Shown here: positions 1 through 11,879 of the stretch, in pieces | Position numbering within the stretch: the stretch's first letter is position 1 | Layout of the letters: every line of letters begins with the position of its first letter | Assembly: GCA_023014485.1 (NCBI GenBank) | Contig: JAJOZX010009459.1 | Span: forward strand, 62,001 to 126,000 | Length of the DNA: 64,000 bases | DNA from: Bathynomus jamesi | Taxonomy: Eukaryota > Arthropoda > Malacostraca > Isopoda > Cirolanidae | Reading direction: 5' to 3' | Notes under the pieces: generated by a model | What the model was told of the DNA's origin: nothing | Database searches by the model: none | The model's input: only the letters and a program-made list of their open reading frames with translations | Position numbers and translations under genes: made by a program

Positions 1-78
1 ATATATATATATATATATATATATGAGAATGGGTCTAATATTTCATGATGATATATTTAGTATTTTCGAAGCATATTT

Positions 79-146
<68 letters not shown>

Positions 147-208
147 ATTTTGGTTGTGTATCATAAAAAACTCAGGGGACCATTCTGAGCTCATTCCCAT
201 ATATATAT

Positions 209-265
<57 letters not shown>

Positions 266-357
266 TAACAGGTCATAGTCGTCCCCATTATCTCCATAGC
301 AACAAAAATGCTTCGAAAATACTAAATATATCGTCATGAAATATTAGGTCCATTCTC
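1..357. repeat. TA microsatellite inside a foldback
   Basis: Long runs of TA (1-24, 83-142, 200-262) are bracketed by inverted arms of about 50 bp. The left arm (about 24-75, starting TGAGAATGGG) is the near-exact reverse complement of the right arm (about 308-357, ending CCATTCTCCTT). A unique piece between the TA runs (about 142-200) recurs inverted at about 58770-58820. Small open frames here are only translated TA repeats. Confidence 0.8.
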
Positions 358-719
358 CTTAGATTTATTAGCCAAATTTGCATACTGTCACTGACGTATC
401 CTGAACTTGAAGTTTTGCCCAAAATACCTTAATTAAGTTGTTCTACCTCGTTATGTATTTAATTATAATAATTACTGATACGTTCTGGGACGTTTTAGCT
501 TTTTTTAATTAAAAATAAAATGGTAAGAAAGTAATGAATTTTTAGTTTATCATGAGAACACTAGTACGGTTAGGTTATATTTAACTTTTAATCAGTCGTT
601 TCTGATGTTAATTTATTAAGTTAATATTATTTATATAAGTAAGAAGGCTAGCTTTTAGAAATAAAAGCAGATTCGTATTGGTACGTTTTAATGTTCAGTA
701 TTGGTTAATATCGTTCAGT
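358..719. other. AT-rich stretch, nothing recognised
   Basis: No coding signal, tRNA-like box or inverted repeat was seen. Scattered TTAGG-like words occur. Confidence 0.4.
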
Positions 720-930
720 TCACCTGATGTTTCGGAATTTCTGTCACCCCAGCCATTTTTAATTAGCTTTATAAGGCTAACTAACTAAAATATCACGACC
801 TAACCTAACCATTCGTTAGGTCAACTGTACGCCCTTGACGATTAGTTAGGTTAGGTCGTGATATTTTCGTTAGTTAGCCTTATAAAGCTAACTAAAAAAG
901 GCTGGGGTGACGGATCTTCAGGTGATCCGA
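720..930. mobile_element. Foldback element, TTAGG-core family, copy 1
   Basis: Two arms of about 90 bp form a palindrome. The left arm runs from TTCACCTGATG through CACCCCAGCC and a core with AAAATATCACGACC and CCTAACC; the right arm mirrors it to GGCTGGGGTGAC and CTTCAGGTGATCC. The centre holds GTCAACTGTACGCCCTTGAC. Related copies lie at 5788-6135, 20478-20680, 21013-21060 and 62280-62510. No ORF; a non-autonomous palindromic DNA element is the likely nature, with the mobilising transposase unknown. Confidence 0.7.
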
Positions 931-1034
931 ATTTCCTTTACCATCATTCCGGTGATCGAGTGAGTGTACTGCTGTTCAGTTAATTTGTTAACGGTATAAT
1001 TTGCCTAAGCACAAATGAGTCATTCTTCTCATTC

Positions 1035-1194
1035 CATAGGCGGATCCAGAGGAGGGGCTAGGGAGCTTAATTGAAGTAACGTGGACATAAGCATTCAAAC
1101 GTTTCACCTAATGTCATTTAACCAGGATGTATGGGGCTTCCAAATTAAGCCCCGTTGCTTCAATTAAGCCCTCCCCCCTCTGGATCCGCCTATG
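1035..1194. mobile_element. hAT-type MITE, 160 bp
   Basis: Terminal inverted repeats CATAGGCGGATCCAG and CTGGATCCGCCTATG continue inward (CTTAATTGAAG / CTTCAATTAAG). The flanks TCTCATTC (1027-1034) and TCTCAGTC (1195-1202) are an 8-bp target duplication with one mismatch, as hAT elements make. No coding capacity. Confidence 0.75.
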
Positions 1195-1432
1195 TCTCAG
1201 TCACTCTCCAAATGCAAAATCTGATGACGTTACAATTTTTTCATGTTTTTTATTAAGAATTTATACTGATATTTTATTATATTTTATCTAAAATCCATTC
1301 CATGCTCGAAATGGGGTACGCACAACGCGCAAACACGTCAAATAGAAAAGATGTTCAATATTTTAATACTCTTAAACTTCAAAGTTATATTAACGTTAAT
1401 CTTATCAATAAATTAACTAAAATGATGTTTAA

Positions 1433-1438
<6 letters not shown>

Positions 1439-1492
<54 letters not shown>
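1439..1492. repeat. GT microsatellite
   Basis: About 26 perfect GT units. The minus-strand LINE's 3' end abuts it at about 1495. Confidence 0.95.
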
Positions 1493-1493
<1 letters not shown>

Positions 1494-1494
1494 C

Positions 1495-3935
1495 CTTACA
1501 ACCTTACAAAGGTTTCGCGCGATGATTTCTCATTTCGCGAAGGTCAAGCTTGTCGCCCCTCCTCTCGAGTTGGCCTGGTTAAGTAGTGAGTTGGATTCTT
1601 TGCGCTCTCCACCTCACATAGCCAGGTACGCCCGGCTCATCGGGATTGTTCTGAGCCAGGCGTCTAGTCTTCTTTTGAAGATTTCCACTGCAACTCCCTT
1701 CGTGTTTCTTAGGTCTTTGGGCAACTGATTAAACAGTTTTGGTCCTCTCACTACAAAACTATTTTCTTTCAGGGTTAAGGATGTTCCCTGTCTCGCCTTC
1801 AACTTGGGAATACGACACAGTCTGCCGCTTCTACTTTCCACCGTTGTTTGGGGAGTTATGGGATTCAGAGTAAGATTAGGGACTAGTTTCTCCATTATTT
1901 TCCAAATGTAAATAATGGTGTGTGTGTCTCTTCTCCTTTCCAGTGAATATAGGTCTAGTTCTCGTAACCTTTCCCAGTAATTTAGTTCTTTGCACCCACT
2001 GATATTAGGACCGAGCAGTATTCCAATTTTGGTATAATCAGGGTTTTCAGTAGAGGAATCATTACATTCCTATCCCTTCGTTTAAAGGTTATCAGTATCT
2101 GCTCAGTTATTCTCTTTGCTCTGTTTACTGCTATCTTATTTTGTGTTTCAAATTTCGCATCATCTGTTATTACAACCCCTAAATCTTTTGCTCTGAAATT
2201 TCTCTGAATTTCCTGTCCATTTGGGGTATAATATTCCATGGATTTTAGGTCTTCTCTTTTTCCGTACCGTAATAGCTGAAATTTCTCGGTGTTAAACTTC
2301 ATATTGTTGTCTTCCGTCCACTTGTACATTCTGTTTATGTCAGTGTGTAGAGATCCTATGTCTTCTGGGTTTCTTATTTTCCTGCTGATCTTTGTGTCAT
2401 CCGCAAAGGATGCTACTGTGCTGTCTCTGTTAACGTCCTCATCTATGTCAGTTAGCATGATTATGAAGAGTAGTGGAGCTAATACTGTTCCTTGTGGTAC
2501 TGAGCTGAGGACCTCTGATTCAAATGAAGATACTCCTTGTACTGTAACGACTTGCCGCCGCTCACTAAGGAAATTATATATCCATTTCCCTACTTTTCCT
2601 GTTATTCCCATATATTTCAGTTTATGTATTGTGATTCCGTGATCACACTTGTCGAACGCTTTAGCAAAGTCTGTGTATAGTACATCATAGTTTTCATTAC
2701 TTTCCAGTGAATCAATAATGTTGTTGTAGTGTTCCATTAGTTGTGATAGACATGATCTGCCTGACTGAAACCCGTGTTCGTTATCATTGAATTTTTTCTG
2801 AGTTTCCAAAAAGTCATAGATTTTCTGTCTAACTATTCTTTCAAATATTTTAGTGAGATGGGATGTAAGCGATACTGGTCTATAGTTTTTGGCCTCGGAT
2901 CGATCTCCTCCTTTATATATTGGGACTATGTTCGCGCTCTTCAGGATGCCCAGTATTTCTCCCGTGTCTAGTGATCGTCTCCATATCCAGTATAGGGACT
3001 CAGCGATTGCATTCTTGCAGTTTTTGATCAGTGTGGCATTCCATTTATCCGGTCCTGCCGCTGAGTGTGTTTTTAGTTTCACTATGGCTTGTGTAATATT
3101 ATCCGTCTTAAAGTCGAAATCCGTTATACTTTCCCCTTGTGGTTCTTCTTCAAAGAACGCGTTTCTATCGCATATCAATTTGTCAATTTTTAGGATACTG
3201 AAAGATGATTCATACTGAGCTCTTAATATTTCAGATACTTCTGTTAGATCATCAGATAAATCACTGTTCTCATTTTTTAAAGGTCCGATAGTCGCATGGT
3301 TTTTCGACTTTCTTTTTGCGAAATTATAGAAGTACTATGAGTTAGCCTTTATCGCTTCTATAGCGTCGTCATCTTCTTTTTCTGTATGCTTCTCGATTAG
3401 TTCCTGTATGACGACATCAATACTTTTTAATTTATCATTTAATATTTTTCTGATGTTGTTATCTTTATAATTACTTAATTTTGCAGTCACTCTTTTTCTC
3501 TTTCGGAACAATGCCCTCTTTTGTCTTTCGAACCTGCTTCTCTTTCCTCTTTGTTGTATCTTTGGGACATGTTTTTCCACAATTTCTAACGTCTTCTCCT
3601 CTAACGTCATTAGCATCTCCTCCGTTGTCTTGACCTCGAAAATGGTTTCCAATCTATTACTTCCATGCTGGATGTCACATCTTCCCAGTTTATAGCTTTG
3701 GAGTGAAAATTAAAAATTTCGAATTTGCTTCTTTCTGTTGTGCGTGTTCTTTCCTTTCCTGTTGCCTTTATATTAGTTGTTATTTCAATGATGTTGTGGT
3801 CCGATATCATAGTTGGGATATTTCTACATTATCAATTAGATTACTGTTGTTTGTGAATACTAAATCTAGCAGTTGTTTTTTGTTGTGTTTTCTGTTATTT
3901 CTTGCATTAACATAAATTCATCAGCTAAAGCTAGT
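1495..3935 (-). mobile_element. CR1/Jockey-like LINE, 5'-truncated and broken
   Basis: Read on the minus strand. The first recognisable part is the end of an apurinic-type endonuclease (SDHNII near 3800). A reverse transcriptase follows (about 3178-1982) with NYRPVSLTS, motif A DFAKAFDK, motif B VPQGTVLAPLLF and motif C FADDTK. The C-terminal module carries LFNQLPKDLR (1895-1614). The 3' untranslated end has GACAAGCTTGACCTTCG and repeats of TTGTAAGG. Stops and frameshifts separate the pieces. Compared with the copy at 35195-36080, about 90 bp is missing between EYCSVL and NYWER, near 1990-2010. The element would copy its RNA by target-primed reverse transcription; this copy is dead. Clade assignment is from motif resemblance only. 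Confidence 0.85.
1982..3178 (-). pseudogene. Reverse transcriptase domain of the CR1-like LINE
   Basis: A 398-codon open frame holds most of the polymerase: KSANIVPIYKGGD and NYRPVSLTS (fingers), YTDFAKAFDKCDHG (first catalytic Asp), GTVLAPLLF (motif B), SFADDTK (catalytic Asp pair, YADD variant) and the thumb to EYCSVL. After EYCSVL the frame runs into an internal deletion and stops. Upstream endonuclease and downstream C-terminal coding are in other frames, so no full ORF2 protein can be made. Confidence 0.85.
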
Positions 3936-3939
3936 AGCA

Positions 3940-3940
3940 T

Positions 3941-4005
<65 letters not shown>
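3940..4005. repeat. TA microsatellite
   Basis: TA run directly abutting the left end of the mariner-like element; its last TA serves as target duplication. Confidence 0.9.
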
Positions 4006-4008
<3 letters not shown>

Positions 4009-4903
4009 GGTGTCCCAAAAAAACTATATACTCTTTATAGCATCATATATTTTATAATTTAAAAAAAAAACAATATATTGTTATAGCAATTGCCAATGAA
4101 AGGTAAATTAGTAATGAATGCACTTTTGAATGCGTCGACTAACTGATTCGCAGACATGAACTAATGTGGATGCTGTGATGGTCCCGCACTGTTCCCTAAT
4201 GCATCCTTAAGGTGTTCGAGTGTTGCAGGTCTTGTACCATAAACTGCATCCTTCAGGTAGCCCCACAAGTAAAAATCAAGTGGAGTCAAGTCCGGTGAAC
4301 GTGGAGGATACTCAACGCTTCCTCTTCGTCCTATCCAACGGCTAGCAACGTTTCATCGAGGTACCTTCTGACATCACAATGATAATGAGGGGGGGGGGCT
4401 CCATCTTGTTGAAAGTAAAAGTCGTCGTTTCCAAACAACTTCCGAACTGCAGGTATAATTTCTGTCCGCAGCATGTCGAGATATGCGGCACCGGTAACTG
4501 TCCCATTAAAGAAAAATGGTCCAACCAAACCCCTGGATGATAAACCACACCATGCTGTTAATCCTGGTAAATTAACATGTTTATCAACATAAACGTGTCG
4601 ATTATCAAGTGACCAGTACCTGCAGTTGTGTCGATTTACTGTGTCATTTAGCTTGAAGGTAGCTTCATCAGACCACACGATTTTGTTGTATTGAAAGTGC
4701 ATTCATGCCGCCGGAGAACATTTTGAGCACTTGGCGTAGTTAATTAAATTTTATATGCAAACAACTCGCTATAACATTTTGATCACTTAGATTACTAATT
4801 TACCTTTCATTGGCAATTGCTATAACAATATAGTTTGGGTTTTTTTTAAATTATAAAATATATGATGCTATAATGAGTATATAGTTTTTTTGGGGACACC
4901 CTG
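4006..4903 (-). mobile_element. Mariner-like element with deleted transposase
   Basis: The ends CAGGGTGTCCC and GGGACACCCTG (one extra G) lie between TA tracts. The terminal inverted repeats extend to about 110 bp, through TATAGCATCATATATTT and AGGTAAATTAG. The minus-strand frame 4702-4331 gives a piece of an IS630/Tc1/mariner transposase. It shows the first catalytic Asp in VWSDEA and the second in QQDGAP, and the third region resumes in another frame (about 4330-4260, PPRSPDLTPLDF-like). The N-terminal DNA-binding domain is missing, so this is a non-autonomous internal-deletion derivative. Confidence 0.88.
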
Positions 4904-4934
<31 letters not shown>

Positions 4935-4966
4935 ATATATATATATATATATATTTTTTTTTTTTT
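4904..4966. repeat. TA microsatellite
   Basis: TA run on the other side of the mariner-like element, ending in a T tract. Confidence 0.9.
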
Positions 4967-5219
4967 AGTTCAGGAAGAACCGATTCGCCTCTATTTAAAT
5001 GGCATATCTCAGCGGAAAAACAAAGAAAAAGTGAGAGGAAAGACAGAGGAAAAAGAAAGGGTGGAGGGGACAGTCGAAGTGGAAAAAGACCAAGGATGAC
5101 AAGGACTGCAGGGTCGAGCCCCATCATCCTTGGGTGCTAGGGCCGGGAGGGCGCACGTGAAACCTCCAGGAACAAGCACGTACAAACGAGCACAAAGAGC
5201 ACTCAAGAGCACGAGCTTA

Positions 5220-5220
<1 letters not shown>
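4967..5220. other. Unassigned, purine-rich segment
   Basis: A stretch with GA-rich sequence (5010-5095) and a GC-rich part with GGTCGAGCCCC, flanked by TA microsatellites on both sides. No ORF or known motif was recognised; it may be an old repeat tail. Confidence 0.35.
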
Positions 5221-5265
<45 letters not shown>

Positions 5266-5277
5266 TTATTTATATAT
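5221..5277. repeat. TA microsatellite
   Basis: TA run grading into TTTA units. Confidence 0.9.
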
Positions 5278-5787
5278 ACTTAACATTTAGATAAACTTAC
5301 TTCGCAGCTTAAATTCAATTCCCTTTTGTTAATGGGTCGACATCTCACAATCACTTTAACTGTTTCTGCTGACATGTTTAGTCCTCTGAAAGTAATAAAT
5401 AATGCGCCATTTTAAATAGTTTACAAAGTTCGGTAACTTAAAAAAAAAATTCGCTTACGAACATTTTAAAAGTAAGTTGAAGTTTAAAAGAGAACTTATT
5501 TTAAAAATTAATTTGAAGTACCCCAAAAAATTAATTCAGTTTAAAAGAAATATGAAAAGTTTTCAAAAATCAAAAAAAAAAATTTAACATCCATTTTTTA
5601 ATTAAAATAAAAATAAGTAATTTAAAGACTAGGGTCTTTTCCGTTTGGGGGCTAGCAGCGAATTTTAATGAAAATCGGTATACTAATGTAGTTTTGGTCA
5701 CTGATTTCAAAAATAACCTTCTTTTTTTTGGAAAAATGAAAAACAAACACTGTTAGAGCACTTTAAATAATTAATATGTGTTTTTAA

Positions 5788-6135
5788 CGAAAATATCATG
5801 ACAACCTAACCAGTCGTCAAGGGCGTACAGTTGACCTAACCGGGCATTCAACTGACCTAACCTAGCATTCAGTTGACCTAACTGGGCATTAATTCTTGAT
5901 TTTTTTTCTGCTACTTTTACAGATCTGCCTGGATCCTTCAATAAACGTATTCGGTGCTACTGTAGTATGCGGTCTACCTACGATTCGGCGGTCTACCTTT
6001 TAATTATAGCTTCTTATCTTGTTTACTAATTGTTTGTTTACATCCCATTGTCAATCGCCCTTGACGATTGGTTAGGTTTAGTCATGATATTTTCGTTAGT
6101 TTTAACGAAAATATCATGATTAAACCTAACCAATC
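5788..6135. mobile_element. Foldback element, TTAGG-core family, copy 2 (nested)
   Basis: Starts AACGAAAATATCATGAC, then CAACCTAACC, CGTCAAGGGCGTACAG and several GACCTAAC(C)GGGCATT repeats. The mirror, with CGCCCTTGACGATTGG and TCATGATATTTTCGTTAG, lies at about 6055-6100, and a second inverted piece follows. It sits inside the Merlin-like element. Confidence 0.6.
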
Positions 6136-6291
6136 GTAGGTAGACCGCATACTACAGTAGCACCACGTATTCTTCGTTAGGGATAATTTAAAGTTGCACT
6201 TTTTACCGTTTGACCGACGCTTTTGGCAACGAAAGAACTGGGTATTTTTATCAAAGGAACACACTTTCCCACACTTAGAGCACTTTTTCAT
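6082..6291 (-). pseudogene. Zinc-ribbon remnant of a Merlin/ISXO2-like transposase
   Basis: From a Met at 6291 the frame reads MKKCSKCGKVCSF, then FFRCQKRRSNGKKCNF and a TKNTW motif. The CxxC, C and C pattern followed by a basic stretch resembles the N-terminal DNA-binding zinc ribbon of IS1016/Merlin transposases. After about 45 residues the frame runs into the nested foldback, so the catalytic DDE part is absent. It is not a functional gene as it stands. Confidence 0.5.
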
Positions 6292-6757
6292 AAACAGTAG
6301 CAGTTTGTGACTCTGGCTAAATTTAACACAATCCTCCGTAACTAGTTTAAACTAGTTAAAACACATATTAATTATTTAAAGTGCTCTAACATGTTTGTTT
6401 TTCATTTCTCCAAAAAAAGAAAGTTATTTTTTAAATCAGTGACCAAAACTACATTAGTATACCAATTTTCATTAAAATTCGCTGCTAGCCCCCAAACGGA
6501 AAAGACCCAAAGACTAAGTTTTTTAATTCAAAATAAATTTGAGGGTGAGTTAATATAATTTGACAATTTGTAAGACTTCAAAAATTTTATTTTTTGTTTT
6601 GCATACTTGCCAACCCTACCGATTTAAAGGCTATCCTACCGCCTATCATGCATATAATATCAAACCTTTTATGCTCAGAATGCACTAGAGTGCATCATTT
6701 ATGGCTAGATTTTCAAAAATTTCCAGTGGGGGGGGGAGGCTTTCGGACCCCCCCCTG

Positions 6758-7195
6758 TCACTGATCATTATAATGAAACTAAATTGTAATGATGTTTAAT
6801 GATCATCATAATGAAACTAAATTGTAATGATGTTTAATGATCATAATAAAACTAAATTGTAATGATGTTTAATGATCATTATAATGAAACTAAATTATAA
6901 TGATTTTTTAATGATCATCATAATGAAACTAAATTGTAATGATGTTTAATGATCATTATAATAAAACAATTGTAATGATGTTTAATGATCATTATAATGA
7001 AACTAAATTGTAATGATGGTTAATGATCATTATAATGAAACTAAATTGTAATGATGGTTAATGATCATTATAATGAAACTAAATTGTAATGATGTTTAAT
7101 GATCATCATAATGAAACTAAATTGTAATGATGTTTAATCATCATAATGAAACTAAATTGTAATGATGTTTAATGATCATTATAACGATGTTTAAT
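6758..7195. repeat. Tandem repeat, 38-39 bp unit, about 11 copies
   Basis: The unit reads roughly GATCATTATAATGAAACTAA then ATTGTAATGATGTTTAAT. Copies differ by small indels (a shortened copy near 6960) and substitutions (ATGGTT for ATGTTT near 7015-7060). Confidence 0.92.
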
Positions 7196-7253
7196 ATAAA
7201 AAGAAATATTAATTGAGGTCTTTTTTATTGTATTTTAGTATCATCTTAACATA

Positions 7254-7466
7254 GAGGGTGTTCCATAACTTAGTGTAAAAATTTCATTTATTCACTATAC
7301 ATTTGATCCTACACCGACAGTGCCCGTAAATAAATAGATAACACCATTTCCCAATAAGCGAAATAAAGACAATGAGGTCGGGGGTTTGACTCCAGATGGT
7401 GTTGGTTAGCGCAGTGGACTGCATTAGTCTAGCAATTATTATTACACTAACTTATGGAGTACCCTA
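7254..7466. mobile_element. MITE with mariner-type ends
   Basis: Ends AGGGTGTTCCATAACTTAG and CTAACTTATGGAGTACCCT are inverted repeats of about 25 bp. The interior contains a B-box-like GGGGGTTTGACTCC and GTTAGCGCAGTGGAC, resembling SINE family C, so a SINE piece has been captured or inserted. Confidence 0.65.
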
Positions 7467-7731
7467 AGTTAAGATGCATTTTACATACTTCACTTAAATA
7501 TTAATGAAGATAAAGAAACAATAAATACAGTGATTACTTACTCTTAAGTTAGAAGTTTTGTGTGAAAATATTTGACGAAGAAACGAAATGAAAAGAAAAT
7601 ATTTCGCTCATCTTCCTCGTCTTCATCCATAGTTGCATCTTAACCTGCCATCGTACCTGAAGGAGAAATTCACAGGAGTTAATAGGAGTATAGAGTACAG
7701 TCTCATGGAGGGAGAAAGAGAGAGAGAGACA

Positions 7732-7733
7732 CA

Positions 7734-7768
<35 letters not shown>
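7732..7768. repeat. CA microsatellite
   Basis: CA run preceded by a short GA run (7713-7728). Confidence 0.9.
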
Positions 7769-7770
<2 letters not shown>

Positions 7771-8140
7771 CATCAGTAAACTTCGGTACATGAAAATTTT
7801 AGACCCCTTTTGTTTCGTATTACATGTTAAAATAAGTTGAGGAAAAGTTCGTCTCAAAATTAGATTACAAATTGATGACACTGACATAGACACAACCGGA
7901 AACTTACTGGCTCTCTTTTTGACCATATATACCAAAAGGTATACCAAAAAATGGAACCCATACGGTCAATGTTGGGGACCTTTTATAACTTGGAATGTTA
8001 AAGTCACAAAAAAAGACCATTTAGGTGCTGCTACTTGAAGGTTTTACAAACTTTTATATTTACAGTGTGCTTACAGACAAAAAAGAACAGGGAAGAAAGA
8101 AATAGTTTTAAAAAGTTATATGAAAACTGAGCATTAGAAT

Positions 8141-8240
8141 TGTACAGGATGCTCCATAAGGCCCTTTACCCCTAAACTTTTTTCTGCTAGAATAGGGTAA
8201 AGGTAAAGTGGGTAAAGGAACTTATGGTACACTCTGTACA
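8141..8240. mobile_element. Very short (100 bp) mariner-end palindrome
   Basis: Arms TGTACAGGATGCTCCATAAG and CTTATGGTACACTCTGTACA continue through CCTTTACCC / GGGTAAAG. It is almost nothing but two inverted ends. Confidence 0.6.
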
Positions 8241-8244
8241 TTAA

Positions 8245-8754
8245 AATAAACAGATCTTCAGTAAAGTTTAGCTAATGTAATAAGCGATGTACTATTTATA
8301 ATAAATAGTTGTGGTTCATTCTAAACTGTAACTTAAAATTTGAATCAAGCTAGAGTTAAGCCATTATTAAAATGTATACTGTACAAGGATCCTGGTATCA
8401 GAATAGCGTCAACATATCTCTTGTAGATTTTATCAAGCAGGTTTTAGAGATAAATTTAGTGTCTTTAAAATATGAATATTTTAAACAATCCAGCCACTGA
8501 CTGTCCCAAGCCAGTCTAAGAAGTGGGGAGGGCGAGTGCAGTGACAAGCCCACTGCACGTAATGTATTTGGTTCGACCAAGTTCCCCTTTTAAGGGGGAC
8601 TTAGTTTTCCCGGTTAGTGAGGTTACTGTTCGTCTCAGCGCCCTCTGGTGGATGAAAACCCTAAAATGAACAACCAACCAGTATTTCAGGCGTAAAAACT
8701 TAAATTAATTTCTATACATTGCATGCATATAACGTGATTCAAAAGTTCTGCCTC

Positions 8755-8757
<3 letters not shown>
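8245..8757. other. Unassigned stretch
   Basis: No gene found. A GC-richer part (8510-8670) with CCACTGCACG and GCGCCCTCTGGTGG looks like repeat-derived sequence but matches nothing else in the window. Confidence 0.3.

Positions 8758-8787
<30 letters not shown>
8758..8787. repeat. TA microsatellite
   Basis: Short perfect TA run. Confidence 0.9.
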
Positions 8788-8788
<1 letters not shown>

Positions 8789-9500
8789 CTGAGGCAGGAC
8801 ATCTGAATCACTCATATTTGTTTCATATTCAGAACAAAAACAAACTTTCTAATTGGTTTTTCAAGATACCTTTAATACTTCCCCCAAACCCCACCAAAGA
8901 CCCTAAAATGATACCTCATCCATGACCCACCAACATATTAGACTCCAAAACAATACTCTAAAATTATTTTTTCCTTCATATTGCGAAAGAAATTTCACCC
9001 CAAATTTAAACTCTTTTGAAAATACCTTCATTCATTTGCCCTCGACCTTGAAGGAAGCCAATTAGGTTTTACCCGCATTCTTCATCAAATTTGAGAATTG
9101 CGTGGATCCATGAAAAGAAAATGAAGCAAAGAAAAGTCATGACTAATTTTATGATTAAGGAAGAGTGAGCAACAAGTTAGTAACACCAAAACAAAAAAAG
9201 GTAAAAAAAAGGGTGTCCAAAATGTTTCTACCAAATGGGATATACATTGAAATTGGTAACCCGTTGGGAAATTCAGTTCAAAGCACGTTAATGTAATTAA
9301 TTAATTAATTAATTAGATTAATTAATTAGTTAATGTAATTCTCATTCAATAGAGACTTTTCGGATACTGTATTTGAAGACAGTCACATTTCACCCGTTTA
9401 ATAACGATGTTATGACAAGTGAATAAATGTGAGTTGGATGTTTATATTGAAGTAGAGAATGGAGGTTTCTTATTTACACCTAAATAATGAGACGCCTTTA
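8788..9500. other. AT-rich stretch, nothing recognised
   Basis: No coding or RNA signal beyond an AATT tetranucleotide run at about 9295-9330. Confidence 0.35.
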
Positions 9501-10997
9501 TATTTGATTATCCTGGAGCAGATGCTAACTCCGATCATAACTTGGTGGTAATGGAAAATATGGTGAGGTTGAAGACTGAAAAAGAATAAAGTAGGGAAGA
9601 AATGGGATACTGAAAAACTGAAGGGAGAACAAATGATAGTTTTTGCTAAAAAGGTGAATGAAGAGATAAGGAGGCAAAGAAATGACGGCCACATTCATAT
9701 GACAGGTGAAGAAAGATGGTGTAGACTGAGGGATACAATAAAGGAGAATGAACAAGAAAATATCAGTTATGTGAAAAGAGAAGCAAGGAAACCCTGGGTC
9801 ACTACAGAGATGCTTGACAAAATGGAAGGAAGAAAATGGAAGAGTATAAATACAGAAGAAGGGAGACAACGATACAGACAGTTGAATAACGAACTGAGAA
9901 GAGAAAGTGATAAAGCGAAGAGATGTGGCTTGAAGAGTAGTGCGGGGAAATGGAGGGATTAGAAAGGAAAGGAAGAACTGACTTAATGTACCAAAAAGTT
10001 AAGGACATAAATAGATGGAAAAGAAGTAGCTTGGGAGTGCGAAAAATAGAGGGGAGAAATGGAGAAAAACTGAAAAGACCAGAAGATATAAGGAAGAGAT
10101 GGATTGAGTATGCTGAAGAACTGTATGATAAAGAGAACAAACCTAATAACATCGAAAAGGAGGAAGCAGATGAGGTGGAAGTAGATTGTATGGGACGGAC
10201 ATATTGGAAAGAGAAGTAGAGATGGTTGTAAAAGACTTAAGAAATGGCAAGGCCCCAGGACCAGATGATGTACTAGCAAAACTTCTGAAAATTCTTGAAG
10301 GTGATGCTAGAGAGGAGGTGAATGTATTGTGCAGAAACATGTATGAAAGTGGAGACTGGCCTGCTGATTTTATGAGTCTCTATGATTACTATCCCCAAGA
10401 AACCGAGAGCCACCAAGTGTTCAGAATTTCGAACCATAAGTTTGGTCAGCCACGCATCAAAAATAATGCTAAGGATACTAACCAGAAGACTAACGAACAG
10501 AGCTGAGCAGTACATTGGAGAGGATCAGTTTGGATTTAGGTAAAAATGCGGAACAAGAGAAGCTATTGGTATTATGAGAATGATGGGAGAGAAAGTGCTG
10601 GAACATGATCAGGAAATGTTTGTTTGTTTTATTGACTTGAAAAAGCTTTTGACAGAGTCAAATGGAGGAAACTAATGGGAATATTGAAGAATATTAATGT
10701 TGACTGGAGGGACCGTAAAAATAAAAAATAAAAAATAAAAAATCTGTATCTTGGCGAGACTGTGAATGTTAGAGTTGCAGGAGGAGACTCGGAGCCTGGA
10801 TTGGTTGGGAGAGGGGTCAGGCAAGGATGCTCCCTGTGCCCCGTGTTATTTAACATCTATGCGGAAGCAATGAAAATAGAAGCACTCTCAGATCTGAAAG
10901 AGGGAATCAAAGTAGGAGATAAGTTGGTCAAATCTGTAAGGTTTGCAGATGACAAGGCATTTGTTTGTAGTACTGAGGAAGGACTGCAAAGTGGCTC

Positions 10998-11879
10998 TTG
11001 ACAACAACGGCGGAAGATTTCGGAAGGAGAATTAATGAGACCAAGACAAAGGCAATGAAAATTGCAAGAAGGAAAGGAGCACAAATGAACCTAACGATAG
11101 GAAATCGGACCTTAGACGAAGCTGAGCAATTTAAATATCTGAATAAAATCGTTGATTGGTCAGTCACATGGCAAATGAGATTTAACGTTGATAAGTGCAA
11201 AATTTTCCATATAGGTTCGCGTAACGGTAATTTTGCGTATAGTATGTCAAGGAAAGATTTAACAAGCGTAGAGCAGGAAAAAGATTTAGGAGTTATAGTC
11301 ACTGGTGATTTAAAAGTAGCGAAACAAAGTACAGCAGCGGTCAATAAGGCGAACAAAGTTTTAGGTTTTATAGCTCGAAATTTTGAGTACAAATCGCGCG
11401 ATATTATAGTTCCTCTTTATAAATCATTAGTTAGACCCCATTTGGAGTACGCGGTCCAATTTTGGAATCCGCATATGCGCAAAGATACAGACAAAATCGA
11501 AAGAGTTCAAAGACGAGCAACTAAGATGATTCCGTCGCTTAGGTCAAAGTCGTACGAGGATAGGCTTAAGGAGTTAAAATTGACAACACTCGAGACTAGG
11601 AGGCTAAGGGGTGATCTAATCCAGGTTTTCAAAATTATGAATGGGTTCGATAACGTAGATAGAGATAGCTTTTTCGAAATATCTCAATATAATAGGACTA
11701 GAAATAACGGGTGTAAGTTGACAAGTAGAAGGTTCGAGACAGCAGTTGCGAAAAACTTTTTTACGCATAGAATAGTAAATAGCTGGAATAGTTTGCCGGT
11801 AGAAGTAATTAGTAGCACGTCTATAAACATGTTTAAAAATCGATTAGACGCATATGTTGATAGATTGGGTATAGTTTAA
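10998..11879 (+). pseudogene. Chance RTE-CR1 fusion frame, 293 codons
   Basis: About 48 codons of RTE polymerase (GRRINETKTKAMKIARR to EQFKYL) run in frame, with no stop, into the CR1/L2-like C-terminal region (NKIVDWSVTWQM onward). The fusion arises because the younger LINE inserted in register. The CR1 part, about 245 codons, is uninterrupted, which suggests recent insertion. No function is implied. Confidence 0.75.

Larger units (their letters stand above)
5632..6508. mobile_element. Merlin-like DNA transposon, non-autonomous
   Basis: Terminal inverted repeats start GGGTCTTTTCCGTTTGGGGG and run about 155 bp (5632-5788 against 6352-6508). The flanking AAAGACTA at 5624-5631 and 6509-6516 is a perfect 8-bp target duplication. 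Inside, the minus strand codes for a short cysteine-rich peptide like the zinc ribbon at the start of ISXO2/Merlin transposases. TIR start, TSD length and ribbon together favour Merlin. A TTAGG-core foldback (about 5788-6135) sits inside. Confidence 0.75.

Noticed and set aside
1302..1728. Small plus-strand frames around the GT run
   Set aside because: One is mostly a translated GT repeat, the other lies antisense to the LINE C-terminal coding.
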